From IMG/VR virus record IMGVR_UViG_3300022693_004335, positions 1 to 50,888 of that record: 50,888 nt of DNA. One strand, written 5' to 3'. The notes beneath the pieces are model-generated. The model was given only the letters and a program-made list of their open reading frames with translations, ran no database searches and had not been told where the DNA came from. Source of the stretch: a virus. This document shows positions 1-7,243 of this stretch, piece by piece (the first letter of the stretch is position 1; each line of letters begins with the position of its first letter). The position numbers were made by a program, and so were the translations under genes.

Positions 1-450
1 CTAAGTATTTGAATTAAGATGTTCTCTAAAATCTCTGTTTAACTCATAGGTTAAGAAATAATAGAAGAATGTAGCTTTCATTGGTTTAGATAAAGCCACA
101 TTGTTATCATCTTGAGCACTTTTACCTGGCACCTTATTAAATATTCTACTAAGGTAAGACTTACTTAAGGCTAACTGTTTAATCAAATCATTTCGCTTGA
201 TTCCAAATTCTTGCATTCTGTTTTCGATCCAGTTGATGTCTATAGAATCTACGTCTAAAGAAAAAACTACGGGTACAATTTTGGCGCCCGGGAATATTGC
301 ACGAGCCCGTTCTACTAATTCCTTTTGATTTAAGATTAAGCCATTAATAAGTTTAGTTTGGCTGATCTTTACTCGATCATCATCTAATACCTCAATCTCG
401 ATTCCCATTCGCTTGTAATTCGCTATGGATTGTTTTTGATTATTTTCCAT
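1..450 (-). CDS. hypothetical protein with HTH-like segment
   Basis: About 149 residues; not recognised as a named family. The ATG at 448-450 (start MENNQKQS) is preferred to an in-frame TTG seven codons upstream. The middle looks like an alpha/beta domain, and residues around 85-110 (NDLIKQLALSKSYLSRIFNK) read like an XRE-type helix-turn-helix, with 'LSKSYLSRIFN' in the recognition-helix position. A role as a DNA-binding regulator is inferred from that segment only. It sits just downstream of another unknown minus-strand gene (41-bp gap) and its stop is at the first base of the window, so its downstream context is unseen. Confidence 0.6.
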   Translation of the reverse strand: MENNQKQSIANYKRMGIEIEVLDDDRVKISQTKLINGLILNQKELVERARAIFPGAKIVPVVFSLDVDSIDINWIENRMQEFGIKRNDLIKQLALSKSYLSRIFNKVPGKSAQDDNNVALSKPMKATFFYYFLTYELNRDFREHLNSNT

Positions 451-491
451 TTGATTATAAATTAAAAGCAAGGGCGGGGAGATTATCTCCC

Positions 492-836
492 CTATTTAAT
501 TTTAATTTCTATTAAGTTAGTTAGATCAAATATTGCAAGCTGTTTATTTTGCTTTGCAAACTCAATCGCTAGTTGTAATTCTGAATTTTTAAAGACTCTT
601 ATTGAATCAAAGTAGTACATTTTGTTGTCTTCATTTAGCCAACCTCCTACTATTTTGTTATGCTTAAGAGCGTGATTAATAACTTGTTTTAAGGCTTCTT
701 TGCCGAAGCTGTTCTGAGTGTCATTGTAAGCAACTACAATTCCAAATTTAACAGCTTTTAAAGTTTCAATGTTTAGAGTGAAACCTTCAGGATTGTTTTT
801 TGAGTATTCCCAAACTCGGTCAATTAAGTTTTCCAT
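492..836 (-). CDS. hypothetical protein (114 aa)
   Basis: A 114-residue protein starting with a clear ATG (MENLIDRVWEYSKNNPEGFTL). I do not recognise the family. The pattern 'NPEGFTLNIETLKAVKFGIVVAY' followed by 'KEALKQVINHALKHNKIVGGW' suggests a small alpha/beta fold, without signal peptide or membrane segment. It precedes the HTH-like gene on the same strand, probably in one transcript, and is divergent from the AbiH gene at 974 across a 137-bp AT-rich gap that should carry both promoters. Confidence 0.6.
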   Translation of the reverse strand: MENLIDRVWEYSKNNPEGFTLNIETLKAVKFGIVVAYNDTQNSFGKEALKQVINHALKHNKIVGGWLNEDNKMYYFDSIRVFKNSELQLAIEFAKQNKQLAIFDLTNLIEIKIK

Positions 837-973
837 TTTGATAACTTGTTTTGTTAATCATTATGTCAAAGAACCCTTGCTTATTACTGATGTAAAGATA
901 AAATAAAAGTTTACATTATGAAAACTATTTTAAATTTATTTTTGATTTATATTGTACCTTTAATATAACTGAG

Positions 974-2227
974 ATGAACAGAATTATTCTTGTAGGCAAC
1001 GGATTTGATTTAGCTCACGATTTGAAAACCAGTTACGATGATTTTTTAAATTATTACTGGGAACAGGTTATTGACAACGTGAATCAGAATTTAAAGGAAG
1101 GCTATGAAGGAAATGGCATAAAGATTCTAAGAGGTATAGGTGATAAATGTGTTGGAAAAACATATTCGCATCTTGTGAATAGTGCTGCTCAAGTAGCTTG
1201 TAAAATCCAATTTACAAACAGCTTTTTGAAAATAATAATGGAATCGAAAAGTTTGAATAATTGGGTTGATATTGAAGATGTTTATTATAGAGAATTGGTG
1301 AAGAGAATGAATAATAGTCCAAAGTCAATTTATTCATTAAATAAACAATTTGAGGAAATTAAATTAGCTTTAAAAAATTACCTATCCACCATAAATTTTA
1401 AAGTGAATTCTGAAAAAAGAGTACATATCAGGAATTCATTTGAATCTCACATTTTCACTCCATTTAACTTTAAGGATTTTATAGAAAATGCGGTTGACGA
1501 TAAATCTGAGAGGGAATTAAAATTACTTAATTCATATATTGACAATCCAGAGAATTTCAAAAATAATCAATATCTATTTAATTTAAGTCGAAGGATTACA
1601 AAGGCTACAAATAAAAAAACTGCTATCACAGATTTATTGCTGAGTAACGATAGTGAGATTTATTTTGATCTAATTCCTGACAATATTTATTTACTAGATT
1701 TCAATTATACCAATACAACCAGTAACTATATTGAAAAGGTTTATTACGACTATTCTCTTGATAAAATGAGAAAGATTAATTGCGAAATAAACCACATACA
1801 TGGATCTCTCAATCCAAAACATAATAATCCTATAATTTTTGGTTTCGGGGACGAATTGGATGACAATTATCCAGCCATCGAAAAATTAAACAATAACGAC
1901 TTTCTTGAAAATATAAAATCCATAAGATATTCAGATACTGACAATTATAAAAAGTTACTTCAATTTGTTAATTCTGATCAATACCAAATATGCATTTTTG
2001 GACACTCCTGTGGTGTTTCCGATCGTACAATGCTCAACACCTTATTTGAGCACGAGAATTGTGTATCTATCAAACCATATTATCATTTAAGAGAAAATGG
2101 TACCGACAATTACAGTGATATCGTACGGAATATATCCCGTAACTTTAACAATAAAGCCAGTATGCGTGATAAGGTTGTAAACAAGACTTACTGCGAACCA
2201 TTAGTAAGACCTGAAAAAAATGGCTGA
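974..2227 (+). CDS. abiH: AbiH-family abortive infection protein
   Basis: A 417-residue protein opening with the AbiH signature: a Rossmann-like start 'IILVGNGFDLAHDLKTSYDDF' in which a Gly-rich turn is followed by D, H and the S-Y-DF motif. Near residue 255 is 'YLLDFNYTNT', then 'NHIHGSLN', and near 340 'ICIFGHSCGVSDRTML'; these blocks recur in AbiH proteins of phages and genomic islands. AbiH family members block productive infection by an unknown mechanism (Lactococcus AbiH is the prototype). Here it lies at the cargo end of a prophage, next to a tiny zinc-ribbon gene that overlaps its 3' end by 8 bp, so it likely protects the lysogen from other phages. A TACCTTTA box at 955-962 could be its -7 element, but no good -33 box is visible. 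Confidence 0.85.
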   Translation: MNRIILVGNGFDLAHDLKTSYDDFLNYYWEQVIDNVNQNLKEGYEGNGIKILRGIGDKCVGKTYSHLVNSAAQVACKIQFTNSFLKIIMESKSLNNWVDIEDVYYRELVKRMNNSPKSIYSLNKQFEEIKLALKNYLSTINFKVNSEKRVHIRNSFESHIFTPFNFKDFIENAVDDKSERELKLLNSYIDNPENFKNNQYLFNLSRRITKATNKKTAITDLLLSNDSEIYFDLIPDNIYLLDFNYTNTTSNYIEKVYYDYSLDKMRKINCEINHIHGSLNPKHNNPIIFGFGDELDDNYPAIEKLNNNDFLENIKSIRYSDTDNYKKLLQFVNSDQYQICIFGHSCGVSDRTMLNTLFEHENCVSIKPYYHLRENGTDNYSDIVRNISRNFNNKASMRDKVVNKTYCEPLVRPEKNG

Positions 2228-2363
2228 ATTCTGTAAAAAATGTGGAGACAAATTAGGAATTGGAGGAGTAGATCCACCAGTGTTTTGCGAACATTGCAAA
2301 ATATATTACCCAAGCTCTTGGGAACGGTTCTGTTCGTGGCTTAGCAAGATATTTCGTAAATAA
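2220..2363 (+). CDS. 47-aa zinc-ribbon protein overlapping abiH
   Basis: A short gene whose ATG lies inside the last codons of abiH (8-bp overlap, different frame). The 47-residue product begins MAEFCKKCGDKLGIGG and has two CxxC knuckles, C5-K-K-C8 and C23-E-H-C26, a typical zinc-ribbon arrangement, followed by a Trp- and Arg/Lys-rich tail (WERFCSWLSKIFRK). The overlap implies translational coupling to abiH. A function with AbiH is an inference from this arrangement. Alternatively it is an unrelated small zinc-binding membrane-adaptor-type protein. Confidence 0.6.
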   Translation: MAEFCKKCGDKLGIGGVDPPVFCEHCKIYYPSSWERFCSWLSKIFRK

Positions 2364-2405
2364 CTTATTTAGTATATAAATAGAATTATACTCTATATAG
2401 GTTAT

Positions 2406-3152
2406 TTAGAATAAAGTCGATTGGTTAGAGCCATCAAGCTCTGGATCTATCGCGGGCACCGCATTTAATATTTCAGGAGTATTGGTATCAACGCCTCGTT
2501 TGTAGATTGCATTGCTTACCGGATGATACTTCAATGCTTCATTAGTGAAACTCACATTGATTAACTCTTTAATCTGCTTTTCATTTAAACTAGAATCTAT
2601 CCAGTTCTCGGTAAACTGCTCATCTAGTATTAACGGCATTCGTTTTTTAGCGTTATGGATCTGGGCCATTATATCATTCGCTTCCATTGTCAAGATTGTA
2701 ACGGTGTACAGCTCTTCATCAATTTTATTAAAAAGCCCGGCAAAGTAGAATAGCTTTTGCTCCGGTAGGGTGATATAATAGGGTTGTTTCTTTTCAGTTT
2801 TGGTACCAGGCTTCACATACGTATGTGGCTCGAAAAAACCATCAGCTAAAATCAAGCAACGACCAGACTCCGCACTTTTCTTATACGTGTTACTTGTCCA
2901 GATATCTTCGCTTCTAGCATTATAAGTGTGATAAGGAAACTCTGAAGGAGCGCCTTGGTGAAAATCCGGTATCAGTTTCCAGTCAGCCGGCCAGATCCGT
3001 TGGGGATCATCCTGAGGAATTATATGCAATAACTTATCACCAAAAGCATTTATATGATAGTAAGGCTCGTAAACTTCCGGATAAACAAATTTGCGCTTTG
3101 AAGTTTTTACTATCTCTTCTTCTAACTTGGTTAAACTGGTTGCGTTGCACAT
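2406..3152 (-). CDS. SRAP-domain protein (YedK/HMCES type)
   Basis: SOS-response-associated peptidase family (SRAP), 248 residues. Members form a covalent thiazolidine crosslink with abasic sites in single-stranded DNA and so shield them from cleavage. All key residues are present: the exposed catalytic Cys2 after Met removal (MCNATS), Asn78 in 'YNARSED', Glu108 in 'DGFFEPH', and His166 in 'IHNAKKRMPLIL'. Length and motif spacing match the bacterial family. It is divergent from the small gene at 3194, only 41 bp away, which leads into umuD-umuC, so this is a compact DNA-damage module on the phage. The C-terminal 20 residues are acidic and poorly conserved. Confidence 0.93.
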   Translation of the reverse strand: MCNATSLTKLEEEIVKTSKRKFVYPEVYEPYYHINAFGDKLLHIIPQDDPQRIWPADWKLIPDFHQGAPSEFPYHTYNARSEDIWTSNTYKKSAESGRCLILADGFFEPHTYVKPGTKTEKKQPYYITLPEQKLFYFAGLFNKIDEELYTVTILTMEANDIMAQIHNAKKRMPLILDEQFTENWIDSSLNEKQIKELINVSFTNEALKYHPVSNAIYKRGVDTNTPEILNAVPAIDPELDGSNQSTLF

Positions 3153-3193
3153 AGAATTCTGATTTAAAAACTAATTTATTAATTTTATGTACT

Positions 3194-3451
3194 ATGGGCC
3201 GTACCCGCAAAGAACTTTATGATTTAGCTAACAACTTTTATCTGAATTCAACCATTCAATTGGTTGATAAGGATTTCACGTATTCATTGTATCGTATAGA
3301 ATATCAGGATAAACTTTATGAGTTATGCATAGCTAATCGCAATAACAATTATAATGGCCCCGCTCCTACATTTTATCTTAGAAATCAAAGTGAAAGTTTT
3401 GCTCGGAATCTTTGTTGGAAAAAATTAATTGAACCCACAATACAGAGATAG
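3194..3451 (+). CDS. hypothetical protein (85 aa)
   Basis: An 85-residue product, MGRTRKELYDLANNFYLNST onward, with no family I recognise. The central 'FTYSLYRIEYQDKLYELCIANRN' looks like two or three beta strands and the termini are basic. It lies between the divergent SRAP gene and umuD, and its stop is 12 bp before the umuD promoter box, so it may be expressed separately from umuDC. Association with DNA-damage tolerance is suggested by position only. Confidence 0.5.
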   Translation: MGRTRKELYDLANNFYLNSTIQLVDKDFTYSLYRIEYQDKLYELCIANRNNNYNGPAPTFYLRNQSESFARNLCWKKLIEPTIQR

Positions 3452-3462
3452 GATTAATTACA

Positions 3463-3483
3463 TAATTTTGGACTTTTTCCAAA
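3463..3483 (+). promoter_or_regulatory. umuDC promoter with overlapping palindrome
   Basis: TAATTTTG at 3463-3470 fits the Bacteroidota -7 consensus TAnnTTTG, 29 bp before the umuD ATG. A perfect inverted repeat, TTTGGA (3467-3472) and TCCAAA (3478-3483) with a 5-bp spacer, overlaps the box and the expected transcription start. This placement suits a repressor operator, for example for a LexA/S24-type regulator. The operator role is inferred. Confidence 0.5.
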
Positions 3484-3499
3484 TTAAAGATTTCCTACA

Positions 3500-3919
3500 A
3501 TGTGTTTAGAATTAATAAAGCCTGCAACGGGGTACTCTATTACGATCCCATTTATTGACAGTTTATCTTGTGGCTTTCCTTCCCCTGCCGATGACCACTT
3601 AGATGAAGGAATAGATTTAAACTCCGCCTATATACGTAATAAGGATGCTACATTTTTTGGCCGCGTAAAAGGGGATTCCATGGAAGGTGCCGGTCTTTCT
3701 GACGGTGATCTTTTAATAATTGACAAAAGTCTTGAGCCTAGAGACGGAAAAATAGCTGTTTGTTTTATAGATGGGGAATTCACGGTTAAACGCATACGCA
3801 TAGAGAAAGATATCATCTGGCTAATTGCTGAGAACTCTAAATACAAGCCTTTAAAAGTTACCAAGGATAACGAATTTCTAATCTGGGGAGTAGTAACTAA
3901 CGTAATTAAGGACTTGTAG
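3500..3919 (+). CDS. umuD: UmuD-like S24 peptidase, DNA polymerase V subunit
   Basis: A 139-residue LexA/UmuD-type serine protease. The self-cleavage site is probably Cys24-Gly25 in '[13 protein letters not shown]'. The catalytic Ser60 is in '[10 protein letters not shown]' and the catalytic Lys97 in 'FTVKRIR', with the expected spacing. UmuD is cleaved on RecA filaments to UmuD' and then assembles with UmuC into the error-prone DNA polymerase V. It is followed after 1 bp by umuC, so the two form an operon. Length and order match typical umuDC operons of plasmids, phages and Bacteroidota genomes. Confidence 0.93.
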   Translation: MCLELIKPATGYSITIPFIDSLSCGFPSPADDHLDEGIDLNSAYIRNKDATFFGRVKGDSMEGAGLSDGDLLIIDKSLEPRDGKIAVCFIDGEFTVKRIRIEKDIIWLIAENSKYKPLKVTKDNEFLIWGVVTNVIKDL

Positions 3920-3920
3920 A

Positions 3921-5180
3921 ATGTTTGCTCTTATCGATTGTAATAATTTCTACGCCTCTTGTGAACGCGTATTTAATCCTTCATTAAATGGCAAACCTGT
4001 TGTTGTCCTTTCTAATAATGATGGATGTGTAATTGCTAGATCGAACGAAGCGAAGGCTCTCGGTATTCCAATGGGTGCTCCTGCGTTTCAAATCAAGCAG
4101 CTTTTTAATAAACATAACATTCAGGTGTTTTCTTCAAACTATGCTCTTTACGGCGACATGAGTGCACGTGTAATGAACATACTCTCCAATTTCTCTCCAG
4201 AGCTTGAAGTATATTCTATTGATGAAATCTTTTTGAAGCTGGAGGGTTTTGAACTATACAACCTGACAGATTATGGTTGTAAAATGATTGATCTGGTTAA
4301 ACGTTCAACTGGTATTCCAATTAGTATAGGAATTGCTCCTACCAAATCTCTAGCTAAAGTGGCCAATAAGATTGCTAAGAAGTTTCCTGAGCGCACTAAA
4401 GGAACTTATGTTCTAGACACCTCAGAAAAAATTCAAAAGGGTTTAAGGTGGACGGAAATAGGTGATGTATGGGGAATTGGCAGGAGGTACGAAAAAAAAT
4501 TACAGAACATCCAGGTTATGAATGCTTGGCAATTCACACAGCTTCCAAACGAGTATGTAAAAAAAGAAATGAGCATTGTAGGTCTAAGATTGAAACGGGA
4601 TCTATCTGGGGAATCAACGCTTGATTTGGAAGAAGTTGCTAAAAAGAAAAATATTGCTGTTACCAGATCCTTTGAGAAAATGTACACTGACTTTGAAGAT
4701 CTACGTGAACGGGTTGCTACATACGCAAGTAAGGTGAGTTATAAGCTGCGTAAACAAAATAGTTGCTGCAAATTGGCTTATCTTTTTTTACATACGAATA
4801 GACACCGGGAAGATCTCCCACAATACAGTAACGGTATAAGTATTCAAATGCCGTATGAAACAAATTCATCTCTAGTTATTACTAAAACAGTAATGAGCGG
4901 ATTGAAGCGAATTTATAGAGAAGGTTATCACTATAAAAAAGCCGGCATAATTGTAATGGGATTAACCCCAGATACACAAAAACAATTAGTCCTATTTCAT
5001 AATGAAGATCCCCGGCATAAAATTTTGATGCAAACTATTGATCGGTTGAATAGAAATTGCTTCGACCAGGTGAAGTTTGGCGGGCAGGATCTGAAAAAAG
5101 TCTGGAAGATGCAACAAAATCATTTATCCAAACGATACAGCACGCGTCTTAATGAGATCATTGAGGTGAAGTGTAATTGA
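3921..5180 (+). CDS. umuC: UmuC-like Y-family translesion DNA polymerase
   Basis: A 419-residue Y-family polymerase. The N-terminus '[20 protein letters not shown]' holds the first metal-binding Asp (D6) and the steric-gate region. 'YSIDEIFL' supplies catalytic D101-E102, and '[20 protein letters not shown]' is the palm/thumb signature. Helix-hairpin-helix-like residues near 175-200 and a little-finger domain follow. It carries out mutagenic bypass of lesions as part of Pol V with UmuD'. The gene appears intact and is the last of the plus-strand cargo block, followed by a strong hairpin terminator. Confidence 0.95.
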   Translation: MFALIDCNNFYASCERVFNPSLNGKPVVVLSNNDGCVIARSNEAKALGIPMGAPAFQIKQLFNKHNIQVFSSNYALYGDMSARVMNILSNFSPELEVYSIDEIFLKLEGFELYNLTDYGCKMIDLVKRSTGIPISIGIAPTKSLAKVANKIAKKFPERTKGTYVLDTSEKIQKGLRWTEIGDVWGIGRRYEKKLQNIQVMNAWQFTQLPNEYVKKEMSIVGLRLKRDLSGESTLDLEEVAKKKNIAVTRSFEKMYTDFEDLRERVATYASKVSYKLRKQNSCCKLAYLFLHTNRHREDLPQYSNGISIQMPYETNSSLVITKTVMSGLKRIYREGYHYKKAGIIVMGLTPDTQKQLVLFHNEDPRHKILMQTIDRLNRNCFDQVKFGGQDLKKVWKMQQNHLSKRYSTRLNEIIEVKCN

Positions 5181-5237
5181 ATGATTCTCTTAGTTTAGCA
5201 ATTTGTATAAATAATTTAATGTGATTAACTTAGCCTG

Positions 5238-5312
5238 AGAGTGAGATCCCGCTTCAGTAGGTTATAGTGCATTGGGTAATTTTCTATAACTGCTGAATCT
5301 CACTCTTTTTTT
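5238..5312. terminator. long hairpin terminator between convergent operons
   Basis: Three nested complementary blocks form one imperfect hairpin: AGAGTGAGAT (5238-5247) with ATCTCACTCT (5297-5306), TTCAG with CTGAA, and GTTATAG with CTATAAC, around a loop of about 16 nt. A T-run follows at 5304-5312. It lies between umuC (plus) and the phage lysis operon (minus), so it may stop both; the T-run favours termination of umuC transcripts. Confidence 0.7.
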
Positions 5313-5355
5313 ATTCTTAAAATCTCAGCAATGTATAAGTAAGCGCTATACCAGA

Positions 5356-5889
5356 TTAAATCTTCGGTAAAAAGAAACGTTCATAAATCCAAAGCGCAGC
5401 AAAAAATAAAATACCTAACCCTAATACCCACACCCACCACGGATAAACGTAAACTTTAATTTCTTCAACCTCTGAAAATTCGTTGATCAATTCTTTTCGC
5501 AGGTTCAAACTATCCCTAACGTATTTATTTCGGTATTCAGTTTCTAGTGAAGATTTTGTGCTATCGATATAAGCCGAAATAATCACTTTACCGTCTCTTT
5601 TTGTGTAATTGAATGTATTGCCGCCGCTTTGTATCTTTCCGCTTGCATTTAGGCTATCGCAGTCTATAACAGTTTCGTAGTATATTGGTTTCGTGATTTC
5701 GACACGCTTTTCTTTGATTACGGTATCGGTTTGGGTAAAGTTTCGGTAAACGGTATCTATCTGAACTCGGTTAGATGTTGTGGTGAGTTCTTTTTTTGAT
5801 CTGCAAGAAGATGCTAATGCAAACAAGCCTGCTACAATTACGGCTAATGCTATTCGTGCTATCCAACGGTAAATTATATGTTTTCTCAT
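5356..5889 (-). CDS. u-spanin-like lipoprotein
   Basis: A 177-residue protein with an N-terminal signal peptide (positive start, hydrophobic stretch 'ALAVIVAGLFALASSC') ending in a lipobox with Cys29 as lipidation site. A charged periplasmic middle (about 30-145) follows, then one C-terminal membrane segment around 150-172 (WWVWVLGLGILFFAALWI). Outer-membrane lipid anchor at one end and inner-membrane helix at the other is the layout of unimolecular spanins (T1 gp11 type), which fuse the two membranes in the last step of lysis. It overlaps the muramidase gene by 4 bp (ATGA) and is the final gene of the late operon, as expected. The assignment rests on topology and context. Confidence 0.75.
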   Translation of the reverse strand: MRKHIIYRWIARIALAVIVAGLFALASSCRSKKELTTTSNRVQIDTVYRNFTQTDTVIKEKRVEITKPIYYETVIDCDSLNASGKIQSGGNTFNYTKRDGKVIISAYIDSTKSSLETEYRNKYVRDSLNLRKELINEFSEVEEIKVYVYPWWVWVLGLGILFFAALWIYERFFLPKI

Positions 5890-6479
5890 TTCGCGAATTT
5901 GTTATAAGCTGCTTCCAGCTTGGTGTCGTATTTATTTAGAGCGTAGCCGGGACCATTGTAACCTCTAGCAAATGCCGCCCAATTTTTAGATCGTAGGTGT
6001 CTGGTAAGATTGTTAGCTTCACAAAATTTGATAAAGACCTTGAGGTGATTTACTTCCTTTTCTGCTAAAAAGAAATACAGATCAAAGGCATCTTTGAAGC
6101 CTACCAACTGCGCGTTAAATCCCATCAACTGAAAAGCACCATAAGAAGCAGATTCAACCGCAGCAGTTTTCACACGATCATCTTCGGTCATATCATAAGC
6201 CTCTTCAAGTCGATCCCATTCTCTAGCGCCACCTATATATTCATCACGCGTCCAATGCTTGTATAAGACATCGCGATGCTCTTGCTTTAAGATACTGTAA
6301 GGATCTACACCTTTTTTTACAAGTTGCCGCCAGAACACGTGACCTTCAAAAAGTATTTTGAGCCTTCCGTCTGGCAGAAAACCACCGTTGTTGGCTTCAA
6401 CCTCATAAACAGCTTTGATTGTAGCCACTTCTATATTGTAGTCAAGAGCTACTTTCTCAAATTCAGCTTCGGTTATCAT
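5886..6479 (-). CDS. phage endolysin, N-acetylmuramidase domain
   Basis: A 197-residue protein of the N-acetylmuramidase (DUF3380-type) family. The N-terminal part 'IKAVYEVEANNGGFLPDGRL' contains the likely catalytic Glu (E26 or E28), and 'KILFEGHVFW' is the characteristic next block. 'ASYGAFQLMGFN' and 'WAAFARGYNGPGY' complete the lysozyme-like domain. It hydrolyses the glycan backbone of peptidoglycan. No signal peptide is seen, so export needs a holin. It sits between two small membrane proteins and the spanin-like gene, with 4-bp overlaps on both sides. Confidence 0.92.
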   Translation of the reverse strand: MITEAEFEKVALDYNIEVATIKAVYEVEANNGGFLPDGRLKILFEGHVFWRQLVKKGVDPYSILKQEHRDVLYKHWTRDEYIGGAREWDRLEEAYDMTEDDRVKTAAVESASYGAFQLMGFNAQLVGFKDAFDLYFFLAEKEVNHLKVFIKFCEANNLTRHLRSKNWAAFARGYNGPGYALNKYDTKLEAAYNKFAK

Positions 6480-6829
6480 ACATTAGATTTAGGAAGGTTA
6501 AACAAGCTTAGAAAATCATTGTAGCTTTTGAAGCAATTAAAGAACCGTGCTTGCATCACCAGTAGGCTGTGGAAGTAGTAAATCACATACACCGGTAAGA
6601 AGGCATCACACATTGTATAGCCGGGGTTTGAAAACTTAGCCATAAATATAAATGTGATAAAGATTAAGGAAGCCAGCAGATACCAGCGAACCCTACGGCG
6701 CTTATTCTTCCAAATATTACGCAATCCTAAGGTTAGGTGTGACAACATTGCCAGTACCAGCGCACTGGCTATAAAATGCACCCAAATTGGTGCGCTCTGT
6801 ATAAATAAATCAAATTCTCTAAAGGTCAT
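6476..6829 (-). CDS. small membrane protein of lysis cassette
   Basis: A 117-residue protein with about three hydrophobic segments: around 15-35 (WVHFIASALVLAMLSHLTLG), 48-66 (WYLLASLIFITFIFMA) and 78-96. A basic loop (KNKRRRVR) lies between the first two. It overlaps the muramidase start by 4 bp and the upstream membrane gene by 11 bp. Size, topology and location fit a second holin, antiholin or lysis regulator. No sequence family was recognised. Confidence 0.65.
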   Translation of the reverse strand: MTFREFDLFIQSAPIWVHFIASALVLAMLSHLTLGLRNIWKNKRRRVRWYLLASLIFITFIFMAKFSNPGYTMCDAFLPVYVIYYFHSLLVMQARFFNCFKSYNDFLSLFNLPKSNV

Positions 6830-7238
6830 CGTTCTGGGTTTTTGATTTGAAAATCCATCCTTCTGCTTTGTGAAAAAGTTCAGGTACGCGCCGCTTGATG
6901 ATCAGCATAATATCCAGCGAAAACACACCCAACAAAAAGGCAGTGATCATCGCTATGATGATGGCTATATTTTTAGCAATGGCGTATTCGTAGCTAAAAA
7001 AAACAAACAACACCGCGAGCAATACAATCAACAAAGCTTTAGGAAAGGTTAATTTGCTCGAAGTCTTATCAGTTGAATCCATCAATAAAGCTACACCTAC
7101 ACTCACCACCATAATTAATATGAATTTATAATCATTAGTAGTCAACACAGGATCCAGTAACCCAGCATCTTTTGTATAGATCTGCGCAAGTAGCTTAAAA
7201 TTGAATAGTATCGATATGATGATGATGGGGTTTTTCAT
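6819..7238 (-). CDS. holin-like membrane protein
   Basis: A 139-residue protein with about four membrane segments: near 3-17, 38-55 (FILIMVVSVGVALLM), 68-87 (ALLIVLLAVLFVFFSYEYAI) and 91-112 (IAIIIAMITAFLLGVFSLDIM). A charged C-terminal tail (KSKTQNDDL) is present. It is the first gene of the lysis cassette, directly after the tail fibre gene, where holins are usually found. The holin call is by topology and position; the neighbouring 117-aa protein is the alternative candidate. Confidence 0.65.
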   Translation of the reverse strand: MKNPIIIISILFNFKLLAQIYTKDAGLLDPVLTTNDYKFILIMVVSVGVALLMDSTDKTSSKLTFPKALLIVLLAVLFVFFSYEYAIAKNIAIIIAMITAFLLGVFSLDIMLIIKRRVPELFHKAEGWIFKSKTQNDDL

Positions 7239-7243
7239 TTGCG

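Noticed and set aside
908-926. Imperfect copy of the AGTTTTCA/TGAAAACT palindrome upstream of abiH
   Set aside because: One mismatch and a different spacer in AT-rich DNA; not distinguishable from chance.
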